64,000 nt of DNA from Capitella teleta. Its lineage: Eukaryota > Annelida > Polychaeta > Capitellidae. Positions within the stretch are counted from its first letter, which is position 1; each line of letters begins with the position of its first letter. The DNA lies in contig KB309137.1 of assembly GCA_000328365.1 (NCBI GenBank), positions 535,966 to 599,965 on the forward strand, given 5' to 3'. A program made the translations under genes and the position numbers. This document shows positions 38,701 to 50,540 of this stretch, piece after piece. The notes below the pieces were generated by a model. That model searched no databases. It was not told where the DNA came from and saw only the letters and a program-made list of their open reading frames with translations.

Positions 38701-41700
38701 TTGGAATCATTCTCAAGGGTAAAGTGAGTGCACCTTCTGTGGGAGTTACGGTTGCTGTTTACATGTCCACGACCATTACATCCGGGGGTTGGGCATCTGT
38801 AGATATAATTGATTGAGTGATTGATTGGATGAATTATTGATTACTTTTACCTAAGCACAGAATCATTTATGGACAGCACTGAAATGACGAGAGAAAAAAT
38901 TATAAAATTTATGTCGGTGAATGTTTAAGCCAACTCACATTCTGCAGTTGCCTTGTCCTTTCGTGGGCATCCAGACAAGCTGAAGAGGAAGAACAGCACG
39001 AATGCAATGCTATCATGCTACTCATGCAAACTAAGTGAGAGACAGTACCTTCGGTGGTGAGAGTAGAGACCAGTCGCATGCCCCGTCCCATCACAACCAG
39101 GCGTTGGACATTTGCTATCTGCATGAAGAAATAGTGATTGCGAAGAGATTTCTGTGGACGCCATACCCTTCTTCCCTGGCTCAGGCATCAGCCCCAGTGT
39201 GAACCTTGGAGCCTCGGGTGAGAAGCTCTTAATTGGAGAATGGAGCTTGGACCGATCCTGCATGACCATTTGACTACTCTGGTGGGCGATTTGCTGAGAC
39301 GCCTCGTGGGCAGCAACAGTCAGGGCGTGAGAAGCGCTCATTTTGCTGGGCTGACTGACTGACACATCAACTGGTTTCACATTTAGCTGGGCAAGTGAGG
39401 CGTTTATCTGCTGAGGGTTGGGCAAGTTGGGGGGTCTGATCTGCAGAGCACTAAGCGCTGTGGCTCCAAGAGTCATGTTGGTGGTCTTGAAATCGTCAGG
39501 TCGGGTGGTGGGTAGCTTAACAGGCAACTGCATGGTCTGCATCTGCACCTGTTGCTGTTGTTGCTGTTGTTGCTGTTGTTGTCTGGATATGAGGGGTTGG
39601 GGAGAGAGTTGTGGAATCTGCTGATTACGAGGGTGGTTGACAGTATTCAACTGCGGAGACAACTGTGGCAGGGACTGATCTTGTGGAGCAACCTGCGCCT
39701 GAGCAATGACCATGTGAGGTCCAAGCTGCTGAGTGGAGGCAGCCGACAGTTGAATGGGCATCTGGAGCTGAGTGAGATGAGCTCCTTGGCTGATTGTGGC
39801 TGCAATAGATGTTGACACTTGGCAGCTGGATACAGAACGAGCATTGCCAGCCTGGATCTGCAAATGAGGAAGTCGCAGCTGAAGAGGCAGCAGCTGAGAC
39901 GTCTGAAGCGTGATGGGCTGTGGAAGCGACATTGGCAAGTGCACGAGAGGAGTGTGTTCTTGGTGGCTGATGGTTGCAGTGCTACTTGGCTGTACAGGGG
40001 ATGGATCCTGCACCTTTATAATGGGCTGCACTAAATTGGTGGCTTTTGGCTTCAGGGCACACACCTCCTGAGACGGTGGCGCTGAAGCTGGCAGAGCGAC
40101 GGGCAACTTCATGCACGCAGCTGATGCAGTGTTTGCACAAGGAGCAGGGGAGGCAGATGCCATATCCCCTGGGGAGCTGGTCCCCGGGGTGAGATCAGGA
40201 GACGGAACACATTCCAAGGGAGGCGCCACCTCAGCTGCCGCATCGTACGGCGCTAGATTCACCACCGGTTTCTCCGCTGGTTTTGCCTCCTTATTTGAGG
40301 TTTCTTCTGTGGATTTCTCTGTTGATTCTTCCTCTGCTAAATCCATGATGAGATTGCACGATTCGTCCTCATCCAGGGATTCTGTGTCATCAGTTTCTTC
40401 TTTCCTCTCTCTGGCTTCTGCGTTTGCTGATTGCAATGATGCGCATTCGCGATCGATCTTCAATAAACTTTCAACCGCATCATCTTTCACATAATCTGCT
40501 TTCTCCTCAAGCGGGGTTTTCTCAGCTTTTGTGGCGGCAACTTGTGCTGCTTCTGGAAGCTTTTCCGCGCAATCTTGTTTGACTAAAGGCTGCATCATTC
40601 CTCCTGGTGATGGTTCTGACTCTATCGGCTTCTGAACTTCTTGACACAACAGTGGAATCTCCTTCTCAGCAACCAGATCATCCTCTTCATCATCGTCATC
40701 ATCATCGTCCATTTCAACAACTTTCAAAATCTTTTTTGGTTTGCTTTTCTTGCTTGTTCTACTTTTTGGTGGACCAGCGATAGGTTCAACATCTCTGCTG
40801 GGACTGAAGTTAGGGAACGGATCTGAACCCTCCCACTCTCCTGACAGACTGCGCAGTGCTCGCTCTGTCTCTTGGAAGAGCTTCTTCTCCTCGTCCATGT
40901 CAGTGGAGTCATCCTCCTCCGTGTCCATTGCAGCCTCAGAAGCAGCGTCTCCCTCCTCATTCTCCATCTTCGACACTTCGTTTGTTTTCTTTTCAATCGT
41001 ATCAATTTCTTCGGCATTCTTCTTGCTTTTATCTTCAACTTTCTCTTTAATACATGTTTTTTCAGTTGGTTTCTTTATTTTCTTCTCTTTATTTCCTTCA
41101 GATGTTTCTTTGTTCTTCTTTGCTGATGACTTTTCTGCACTCGTGCCTAATTTTGCTTTCTTCGCCGCAGGCCCCTGTTCCCGCTTGGCTTCTCTCTCCT
41201 GCTTCCGTTTCAGCGCTGCCAGTGGACACGCCTGGGCCCTACAGAGCAAACACATCTCATATTATTGTGAAAACAATTTTCTTCATGGATGTATCATGTT
41301 CAAGACGAGGAAAAAATATAATTACAATCATATTAATGATTAAACAAACCTGAATACAGCTGCCATACCCTTGAATGACCAAAAAAATGGTATAACCAGA
41401 TTGAGTATATTTTAATAAACATTTGATTCACAAAACTCATATAGGGGCTATTCTTGCTTTTAGAAGGAGAAGAAGAAATAAAACATGCCCAAAAAATCTC
41501 AGAAAGAAAAGAGAACTCACGATCGATGCCGAGCATATTTTCCGGTGATATGGCCAAGTCCTATGCATCCTTCAGTTGGACAACTATAGCGAATAAACAG
41601 AATACTTTTAGTTTAATTAGAATACCAAAAGCAAATATTCAAAGAGAAGATTGTAAATGCTCAAGGCATTCAGAGTGAGGGGCAAAGTATGACAAACGAG

Positions 41701-41991
41701 GCTCACCTTGTTGGCTCTTCGTCCTTCTTGGAACTTGTAGGAGGATTAGGCGAACTGGATGACCCACTTTCATCTGGGGGTGGAAGGAATATTTCAGAGT
41801 ATTATATAACATAGTTTTCACACTTTGGTCTGTATAATTAAAAGATGGAATTTTTCTAAAGCATGTCAAAGTACATGCAGTGTACACCCGATTGTTGTGG
41901 TGATAACTTTTGATAATTTCGGATGGTGACGGAGAAAGTTGATCTCACCACTCTTGGCCGCAGCTGGGGTCTTGGTCTTGGCGGTCTTCAT
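35771..41991 (-). CDS. MYT1: MYT1/MYT1L/ST18-type CCHHC zinc-finger transcription factor
   Basis: These nuclear factors bind AAGTT-type sites and repress non-neural programmes in vertebrates. ATG at 41989-41991 opens [14 protein letters not shown]; exon 2 is 41706-41774. Finger 1 ([20 protein letters not shown], 41521-41584) continues into one exon of about 2.2 kb (39053-41238): Lys-rich, then acidic [11 protein letters not shown], then Pro/Gln-rich with a polyQ tract. Then come fingers 2-3 ([14 protein letters not shown]..., [14 protein letters not shown]...), an exon at 37144-37967 with CtBP-like PLNLS, LDLSLKK and PMDFSKK, four clustered fingers 4-7 (36.2-37.1 kb), and a C-terminal coiled coil ending [10 protein letters not shown] (vertebrate IKQAVRGIQV). 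The 1 + 2 + 4 finger layout is that of vertebrate MYT1. Roughly 1300-1400 residues. Which paralogue is unresolved; a pre-duplication orthologue is most likely. Confidence 0.93.
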
Positions 41992-42080
41992 CTCGGGTCA
42001 GCAGCATATAGGGTGCCGGAAGGGGGCGCTCGTGGCAGCACCTGTCGCGACAGAAGCAAACCATCTCATTACTCATGCCT

Positions 42081-42094
42081 GTTGTCATGGCAAC
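42081..42094. promoter_or_regulatory. RFX X-box-like palindrome upstream of MYT1
   Basis: GTTGTCATGGCAAC, two inverted RFX half-sites with no spacer, one mismatch from the ideal GTTGCCATGGCAAC. It lies about 90 bases before the MYT1 start codon. RFX factors drive ciliary and neurosensory genes, so it fits a possible role, but it is inferred from sequence only. Confidence 0.45.
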
Positions 42095-42421
42095 GCGAAT
42101 TGATCAAGGGCGTTGCGAGAGTGTCTCGTATGCCGAAGAATGCTTAGAACTCAGAAGAGCCAAGAGAACCAATCGATACACGTTCAAAATGAAAACAGCC
42201 GACGCTGATGAGTTCAAAATCGATCACTCGATCCCCAAGTCGTTCCCTGTTGTACGTATTCGTACGCATGCCGTACGAAACGCACGTGTGCAACAAAGTG
42301 CGCGCTTCCGTAAGATCAAGATGTGCTGATAGCACACGTGCGCGCGGCTCCGGTTCTTGCCCCAACTTGACCAGATTTATAGATGGAGAACTTGTAGAGG
42401 AGCCTGAGGAGGGATGAGGAA

Positions 42422-42447
42422 GGGGTAAGGGAGGGAGGGAGGGGGGT
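42422..42447 (+). promoter_or_regulatory. G-quadruplex-forming run upstream of MYT1
   Basis: Five G-runs of three or more (GGGG, GGG, GGG, GGG, GGGGGG) separated by loops of one to three bases, on the non-template side of the MYT1 promoter region, about 430 bases before its ATG. Confidence 0.5.
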
Positions 42448-43982
42448 ATTAAGGAAGGAAGTCGCACCTCAAGGGCGTGCGTGTATGGCCTACTGTTAAT
42501 ACGTACTTGGCCATATACCTGAGTCAATCGACTAAAGTTAGCAACGGCTGCGTATTTTGTATTCCCATGTGCATGCACGTTATGCAATGTTCAGTACATA
42601 TATATATTATCCTCAGTGAAACTTTGATGCGAGCGTCTCACAGTCAACCCGCATGCAGCGTACTAGCATGCTTTTATTTATAGGAACACGAAATACTTAA
42701 AAGAAGGCCTCCATATGCAGCGAGTGCATATTCAGCTGCTGCCTCTAAAACTGGACCTAGGCCTAATTAAACAAACAAAAATATCCGACGATCGCTAACA
42801 AAAGCAACGAAGACGATATAAAAGTACAAGAACGTGATGCGCGAGTGAGAAAGGAGGTTGGATTGAGTGCCAAGTGCACTTCGCAGGGGACATCCCTATA
42901 GTTGAAGTTGAGGCGCCGTAATCCTTCCCCGTTCCCTCAGAGGGACATCCGGGATGAGGACCGCATAGCAGCAACAGCGGCAGCAGCGCATTCGATCGAG
43001 TCCCAGTGCGCCAGATTCTCTTCCGTGCGAACAACGATTTTTATACTCGTGAGCTTCTAGGAAGCTCTAGGAACATTAAAATTCGATGGCATATTGCCGA
43101 CATACATTTCAGGTTTGTCATCATGAAAATCAATTATGGAAATCTATAGCTATACATAATGTATGCAAATTAAACATGGAAAATTCAAAGTGAGAATTAC
43201 GAGAAGTTACATTATCGGTACATGTACGATATTGTATATTATTTCCAGTTTTCCACGCCATCGGCCTGGTTGTAAATTATACTGCACACCTTTTGTGTTA
43301 CGTGTAATTAAATGAAAGCAGTAAAGGTGGCAGTTATATGGGGCTGGATGGATGAATCTATATATGTAATTATCATATGCCTGGCTTCCAATAAAAACAA
43401 TAGGTCAACTTAGTGAAATTAAACCATGGCTATACGCGTTGGCCGACTTAAACCTCGCCATATATTTACTTGTACAATGTGTACTTCCTTATTCAGATCC
43501 TTCAGACACACGTGAAACTGAGTAACGCGAAGGCCTACCTTAGGCCTACATTAAAAGCCACGCGATCATCGCATAAACACGACTCGAACCAACTCACCAA
43601 AAGCGGCGTTATTTCAGCTGCAGTAGATGTCAAACGAAACTTGTTCGACTCGGCTGCACTCTCTTCGCATCCACGACGCTATCTGATTTCGACAGGATGA
43701 ACTGGACACCGAGCGGGTCGAAGTCGACGCAAGGCAGCACTGCTTTGACGAATTTCTTCACCTTATCTGGTCGAACACAGGAGCCGTGAATGGGGCTACG
43801 ACGGCAGCAGCAACAAAGTTTGCATCATGACAGGAAAAATCGATACTCGCACAGCCAACTATGCACAAAGCTGTGAGCTGCAGTGCTTGTCATGCGGCCG
43901 AGAGGGCTGCGGCAGCTGAGGCGGCGGCGCAACGCTGGCTGCATCGAACGCTGCTGCGAAAACGACTCCGAGAAAGGAGAAG

Positions 43983-44016
<34 letters not shown>

Positions 44017-44985
44017 AAATGTGCATGGCGAGGCTGCATCCTTCGCTGAGTTGGGCCGGCAGTTTTATTGCTCTCTTTGTACAAACGCCTGGTCATGTTA
44101 ACGCATTATGCAAGTAACCAATGATGCTTACTATCTATATATGCCTATATGGTAGCTACTATAGCTAGTATGTAAAAGAAAGGTTGCCGTATTTGTGGAT
44201 TCTTAAACTGTATAAGTTAATGATGATGTTGATTGAGTTCATTTTTTCGTGAGCATTATTGGGAGGAAAAAATTCAATCGATGAATCGGTGACGAGAATA
44301 GCAAACAATTCACGAATAATTTATGATCCCAGGAACAATGGTTGCATATATATATATATATAGCAGAAGCATATAATATATATATATATATACGCTGTAA
44401 AACACTGTCAATTACTAACTGATGTCAGCTGAACGACATGAATACATCATAAATGTATAATTATTGCTTTCTGAAAACTCAACCTTCAAATTCACAACAT
44501 GTATCTGAATCAGCAAAATCCTCTGCGTTTTGTTCTGCGGTTTTCAATGCAATTTTTCGATTTATTGACAACACATAATTTAACCAATCGATCGATCTCG
44601 GAAATCTCGAAACGCAGAACTCTAATATGCGCCTGATCTTCATTATGCATTACATTAATCACAATCAGCTCCTTTTATTGCACTTCATTACCTTGGATCT
44701 GTGCCGCGAACTCCGATAGAATAATCAAAACTTTGTCTTTCCGAGTTCCACGCTTGGAAAACTTTCTGGGAAGTTATTAACGGCACAAAGCTTGTTGGTG
44801 CACCTGCCTCACTCGACCCTGCCTCCGAGTCACAGCTGTCACTGCAGGGCGTTCCACTTCGGTGAACACAAGCTGTCCGCGAATAATTCAGCTCTCGCTT
44901 CCTCGGTCTTTTGGGGGCTCTGCACTCTTAAATATCGCTCTAAATCGCTAACCTGCCCTAACCTTGAAGATACACGAGGCCTACG

Positions 44986-45024
<39 letters not shown>

Positions 45025-45099
45025 ATAATAATAATAGCCTTCATTAAGGTCGATTGATTCGCTGGAGCAATCAGTAGATGCAACATTAAAGGTGTCTGA
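42448..45099. other. intergenic region with unassigned GC-richer patches
   Basis: No gene identified. The patch at 43620-43800 has a minus-strand open frame of about 65 codons ending in a stop near 43635 (including RPDKVKKFVKAVLPCVDFDP) that looks protein-like but lacks a start. 43860-44100 is GC-rich with a (CTG)n run. (AT)n runs lie at about 44347-44391. Poly(A) followed by (AAT)n lies at 44989-45036, resembling a retroposon tail. Confidence 0.3.
43984..44016. repeat. (CTG)11 trinucleotide repeat
   Basis: Eleven uninterrupted CTG units in a GC-rich patch. It would encode polyAla or polyLeu/Cys on plus, or polyGln on minus, but neither reading belongs to a recognised gene. Confidence 0.9.
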
Positions 45100-45108
45100 A
45101 CCTATGTA

Positions 45109-45690
45109 CTAGTACCCACATAGAGAGTGGCCGAGGCGTCCATGAAATTCGATAGCTTTAATAATGATGCGAAGAGCTTTTCGATTTCTCAGACCCTCCT
45201 CTGCCTCTGGTCGATTTACTTGAGCAACAACGTCATTCCCAGAATCAACGGTTTTCTTGAATAGAATTGAAGCCGTAAGACATGACTCAAGGAATCTGGT
45301 TTTGATGTGCAGATGTAATCTACCAGTTTTGCCAGTGAGGTGTGCATCTTTCTTCAGGGGCTGCTTTACCAACTTTCCAAGTTCTTGGCCATGAACTCCG
45401 TTCGGGGCAAACAGAACGCATACTTTGCAGAGTATTCCTTCGTGTAATTGAGAGTATGTAAAGCACTGGTACTGACCGACGAATTGGTTTTGGTTGAGAA
45501 ATTTATGTTGCTCCTTTCCCCTGTCCATTCTGGAGGTGGATCATGGATGGGCATACATAACCAAGAGGTGCCGTCCACATGTTTTCTGAAGGCGTTCCAT
45601 CCGACACCTTTTTCTAACAGGAATATTTATTTGGAGATGGTGGTCAGTTTGATGACCGCAGTCGGAATCTTTGCCGGCGGACAGAAGTAA
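45109..45690 (-). mobile_element. hAT transposase fragment, ZMYM1/DUF4371-type
   Basis: The minus frame 45528-45109 carries the N-terminal region of this hAT branch: YSQLHEGILCKVCVLFAP (zinc-finger CKxCVLF), GQELGKLVKQPLKK, HLHIKTRFLES, then NRPEAEEGLRNRKALRIIIKAIEF..GHSL, corresponding to the R..L..I..AI.F.GRQ...RGH block. The preceding DGTSWLCMPIHDP segment is in another frame, so at least one frameshift lies between. The catalytic C-terminal half is missing. Confidence 0.65.
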
Positions 45691-46021
45691 TAAGTAGGCC
45701 TAATCAGATATTATCTCCGACATAAATAGGCCTACTATTTACTAGTAATGTTACTTGGCACCACAATCCAAGCTTTTTAATTTGCAAGCGTGCACAGCGA
45801 ATTATGATGCTCTTTCCGAGATAAATAGCGTTGTCGGGGCTTTCTTGTTCGCACGAAATGCACAAAAATCACAATATATATATCATTTATTTTGTAACGA
45901 ACCTGTCACAGAATTGTAGAGATGTAAGCCAAAAAAGAAAAAAAAAAAGAAAAGAAAAAAAGAAAAGAAAATAAAGTAAAGTAAATTATTACATTATTTC
46001 AAATACAAACAAATTTCGTAC

Positions 46022-46117
46022 CTAAGAATTCGATGAGGGCTCCAACTTCCTGTTGGTTAAGAGGGCTGTACATGGCCCCATCGCGAACGGAACATAATTC
46101 GGCAATGGCCTGCCCAA
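46022..46117 (-). other. orphan exon-like open stretch
   Basis: A 96-base minus-strand segment bounded by a CAG acceptor and a GTACG donor encodes (V)GQAIAELCSVRDGAMYSPLNQQEVGALIEFL. It reads like a real protein, but I cannot name the family and find no neighbouring exon. It could be a lone exon of a decayed or rearranged gene. Confidence 0.3.
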
Positions 46118-46237
46118 CTGAAACATGTTGATCATTAATTACTGTGATCATCATCGTTAAAGAGAGTCCTGAGTTTCTCAATAGAAAGATTCTCCAAATC
46201 AACAATACTAACATTAATGCTAGACAATAAAACTCTA

Positions 46238-46330
46238 AAATTCCTTGCAACAGCAGAGGAACTGGTCATCAGCGTACCCAAAGGCACCAGTAAAGGTATG
46301 GCCAATGTGACATCCTGTTTTGAGGGCTAA
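46238..46330 (-). mobile_element. LINE reverse-transcriptase fragment with YADD
   Basis: The minus strand reads ALKTGCHIGHTFTGAFGYADDQF, the catalytic YADD box and the GxxIG....GA.AYADD lead-in of non-LTR retrotransposons. It ends soon after at a stop. Only about 30 codons survive. Confidence 0.7.
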
Positions 46331-47400
46331 ATATAGCGATGTCTATTTCAGAAATAATCTTCCTTCCCACGCTCTTGCGATTATATTTGCGATATTAATT
46401 TTGGCGAATCTCAAAGTTGAAACAATGGAACTCATAAAGAAATCACGTTTAGTGACCTCGATCTGTTATCCTCGTACTTCTGTATCGGCGATGTTAAATT
46501 TGGCGGGGTTTTTATTATTATTATTATTATTAATTCGCCGAATTCGCCAAATTAAACCCTTCGCCAATATTAGTACTTCTACAGTAAATAAAATTATATT
46601 TACATATAATTATATATTAATAATATTAATATTGATAATATTATCATTATTATTAATGATGTTATTATGAAAAAAAAACATTTCAGCTGATAGGGTGGCC
46701 ATCACACGTACGCCCTTAGCGAGAATACGCCACTGGTGCAAGGTATTTATAAATTTTCTGAGCTTGATTGAAGAAAAAAATTATAATGTATTTTTACATA
46801 AAATTGTTCTTATTTTACGAAAGCAAAGATCACCCTTAACCTTTTCGAGTTTTTACTTTTTACTGATTTGCAAGTGTGAGCTGTTCGTTGGTTAATCATC
46901 GACCCATGAATTGATGATCTTCCATCACCTGATCACCAGCTAAAATTAATGTAGGCCTATTTACAGATTTTTATGGAAAATGCGGGAAATGCAAAACATC
47001 CAGAAAAAAAGTAGTTCTCCATTTTCCGAACTGTCAATTTCACGCGCAGAGGCCACGTTATGATTTCACTCAAAAATTAAAACCCTCGCAAAAAGTCAAA
47101 AAGGAATATTTAGTTTAGTTTTTGAATAAATAGCGCAGTTTGTGTGCTATGATCTGCTATCTGTGTTGCACCAATGGCCGGTATACGAGTACACAGAAGT
47201 ATACCCGTACCAGCAATCGAAACTTCACATACACGTGATTTTATTTTATGGAAGCTATGCTGCATTCGTGGCTCACCTTTCGACATCATAACGCATTTAG
47301 ATACATTATGACTGTGAAATTGGGACACTCATCGTTTACCTGTGCAGTTTCGATCTGTTGTTTTGTCCGCGTTTAGTGGTCTTTATTAGCCACATATTTA
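46331..47400. other. AT-rich intergenic with (TTA)n
   Basis: No gene recognised. There are simple TTA/AT runs at about 46507-46531 and 46595-46668. Short palindromic GGCGAAT/ATTCGCC words occur at about 46400-46570, suggesting a decayed foldback repeat. Confidence 0.35.
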
Positions 47401-47909
47401 TTCAGCTGACGTCATGGAACTTGTTACGATCATAAGCACATAATTTCCCAACTCCAAAAGCATTAAATTCGGATTTTGTTCCGGATTAAAGCGAGGAAAT
47501 CGGCCTCGAAACACGACAGGTAAGAAAATCATACGCGAATCAACACCATTAAGGAAATATACATAAACATTACCATAATTATAATCATTTTGTGTGTCAT
47601 TTCAAGGGGTGTGGATTAATTGAAATAAATCAAAATTCTGCCCTTTATTAATATAATTGAAGCCATGCTCGTCCCTCAGTGAAGATATCCCATCCTCTTT
47701 TGTACATGTTTATAAAATATTTCGTCATCATAACGCATTTTATCTTGACATCGTCGCTATCATAACGCCCTTCCAGCTTCTATCGTCGGCTCGTCGGCCT
47801 AAGTGCACGAAATAATTTACTTTCAATCGTGCGTGAAATTGCTTCGATTTTTGTCAGTAACATTGATAACATTGACCACCATTCATGTTTCCACAGGTGA
47901 GCATCAACC

Positions 47910-48748
47910 ATGGCCAAGTATGGCTTCACCTGGGCCGTGAGCACCCTGACCATGACTGCAGGGATTCTCACTGTCATCTCCTTCATTATTCATCTCGCTG
48001 GCTTCTCTTGCCCGGAATGGTGGGTTGGCCCTGGAGACAACAAAAGCCCCTTCATCAGCATTGGTTGGCATGAAGCTTGCTTTGAAGACTGCAGAAACCC
48101 TTACTGCCCCAACTCCCACTACACCAGCTTCTATGATGGTTGCTACAAGTGGACATTCAACCCTTGGCTATGGGATGATGACCGCATCAGGGAACTCCAG
48201 GATTGGCTCATGCCAGGTTAGTACAACGTCCTCTGGCAATTATGGTACAAAAGCATGGATATTTTTTTTCCAGATTGGTATGTGTTGAACAGAAACCTGG
48301 TGATCGTTGGTCTGCCCCTCGGAGGCCTATCTGCTGCCATCATGATGTTGTGTACTTGTTTTGTTCTTGGTGAAAGGGATTCTTCATCTCTTGGTTCAGG
48401 TACCAAAGATGTCGCAATTGAAGTTCTGCTCTATATCAGCAGCTTCCTTCTCCTTTCTTCTGGTAATTAAGAGACCCTTCTTGTGCTATATGCCATTATC
48501 GATGTTATCTTGCAGGGATCATGTGCTTAGTGGGGGTCGTTATGTTCTATTCAAACTCATCCCGTCTGACCTGGATGCCGATGCCAGAGAAGAATCATTT
48601 TGGTTATTCCTATTGGATGGTAGTGGCGTCAACAGTTATGTACATACTGGCGTTCTTCTGCTCTCTGACAGCTGCTGTCTTCAAAACACTGCGTCGTGGA
48701 ATGCAAAAGGATCCGCGATATTCTGAGGAGATGATGCTTGGCAGATAG
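47910..48748 (+). CDS. claudin/PMP22-like four-transmembrane protein
   Basis: Three coding exons (47910-48216, 48274-48462, 48516-48748) give 242 residues in frame; a non-coding exon ends at a donor at 47519-47520 and its acceptor is just before the ATG. TM1 is about residues 7-30 (VSTLTMTAGILTVISFIIHL). A Cys-rich extracellular loop of about 80 residues holds GWHEACFEDC, reminiscent of the claudin W..GLW..C..C motif, and further Cys at CPNS and GCYKW. TM2-TM4 lie at about residues 107-130, 145-168 and 196-218 (GGLSAAIMMLCTCFVL, LLLSSGIMCLVGVVMF, YILAFFCSLTAAVF). The short basic tail is FKTLRRGMQK. No PDZ ligand is evident. Likely a claudin-superfamily membrane protein, but an orthologue cannot be named. 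AATAAA lies at 48843. Confidence 0.8.
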
Positions 48749-50526
48749 TTTTATCCTAAAGTTGAATTTCATTCAATGACTCTGTGTGTTTGTCACATAT
48801 CTTTTTTTTTTTTTTTTCTACAATCAACGATATTTTGATCGCAATAAACTTCATTTGTGCATGATTTATAATTCTGAAATACAGGGCTCACTTTCAGTTT
48901 TTAATAGTGAGGTTAATCCCTTGTGTCTTTCAAGTAATTTCTGGATTAGACTGCTTGCTGGGTAGTCATATTTCACTCTTGCAAGTGCCAGTTCATTCTC
49001 TAATTTTGATCTATCGAAAACGCAAGAACAGTGTCAAGTTGAATAGGGTGACTTAGCACCCAAGGATTCACTGAAGAATAAATTATCTGTCTGCTGACAA
49101 ATCTCTAAAGTTCGTTACCAAAAGCATAATACACTGTAATTCGAAAACCCTGATTCCCCGAAAACACCATTCCCGTCGAGGTATCTTAGTTGGTTCCTTC
49201 AAGTGCAGGTTATCGAGGTTGCATTTAATGATTATATATGTATATATCATTATTTTTATTTCACGCAAAGAATTTGGAAACCAAGAACGCTCACTGCGCC
49301 GATATAATGAAATTAGAGCAGAGGTAGCGTCGCCAAGCGGGAAGTCTCCAAATTCTCTATTTCTCACAATGGTTTATGCAATTATATATTATTATGTTTA
49401 ACAAGAAAAGGTTTAAAAAAGGAACACAGAATGAAGAAAACACAGCTGGTGAGAAAGACATTTAAAATAAGACCATCAGTCCTTGTGTTGGCATTTCAAG
49501 TACATGTACATGTATATTATACAAACATGTTTTTTATAGCAATGGGATATGAAATTAGCTCCAATATTTGACAACGTTGTTCTATGAACTTTGTATCCAA
49601 CGTACTTCAATTTGCGCGCATATAGCTGCCATTTACGTGTTGCCTGCATCCAGTGAAATTATACTGCATGTCCACAAGACGTCGCCATAATTGAACCCTC
49701 GATCAATCAGTTTCCAGTCCAATAAAATCGGCAATTATTTTAAGATCGCAGTTCGATCCCCTCTATGCCCATCCGATGCCATCAGATGCGAGTAGGCCCG
49801 TTGTCGTCTTGTGTCCCCGCGCAACTCGGCTATCCTCATACACGTATCCATGGATGCATGCATATGCAACCGTGTTGCCATGGGCACTCGGCTGACAGGA
49901 AGGATCCGATGGATCATGCAGGTGGATCGATCGTCCGAAACCAGCACTGGGCGCACGTACCATTACTGATGCTATTAGGCCCCCGACACTGCATGATGAA
50001 GCAGCACCCTCAAGGGATTGTTACGTCATAATGGTGCCATCGCTCAATATACGAAAGATTGGCGACGGAGGATCACGACGGATGATTGGCTGCGTGATCG
50101 CATGCAACCACAACGGTTAGTTCTATGCTGAGCTGCTATTTGCGTCGTTTTCGTTCAGTTTGTAGTCGTCACATTGACACATGCAGTTGTCACTTGTCAC
50201 AAGTTAATTCATACTACATGTATAGGAGCCTACATGTGCAGGTGTATATAGGGAATATTGTGTCATAAACTTATGTAATACATATAATTTTAATGCAAAT
50301 ATAATTATGAAATGATGTACACTGTAACAGAATAAAATTTAATTTACAAAGTGAGTTTTCAATTTCGATTTACAAACAGAAAGTGACGGAGCAAATTCAA
50401 TAGCTATAATTGATTCCATAAACGTGGGGCACAATGGCACACTATACATGTCAAGAAATCGTGTACCGGTTTAATAAAAGCGCTGATTTAACTTTACTCA
50501 ACATTTGAAGGGATATTTCATTTTTC
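48749..50526. other. intergenic between the claudin-like and Ebony-like genes
   Basis: 3' UTR of the claudin-like gene, then AT-rich DNA. No open frame carries a known domain. A CAG acceptor at 50536 shows that the Ebony-like gene has an upstream non-coding exon somewhere here. Confidence 0.4.
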
Positions 50527-50540
50527 ATTTCCCCAGATAA

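Noticed and set aside
39549-39582. CAG/CAA run as a pathogenic-type expansion in MYT1
   Set aside because: It is a short polyGln tract of mixed codons, usual for such low-complexity activator regions.
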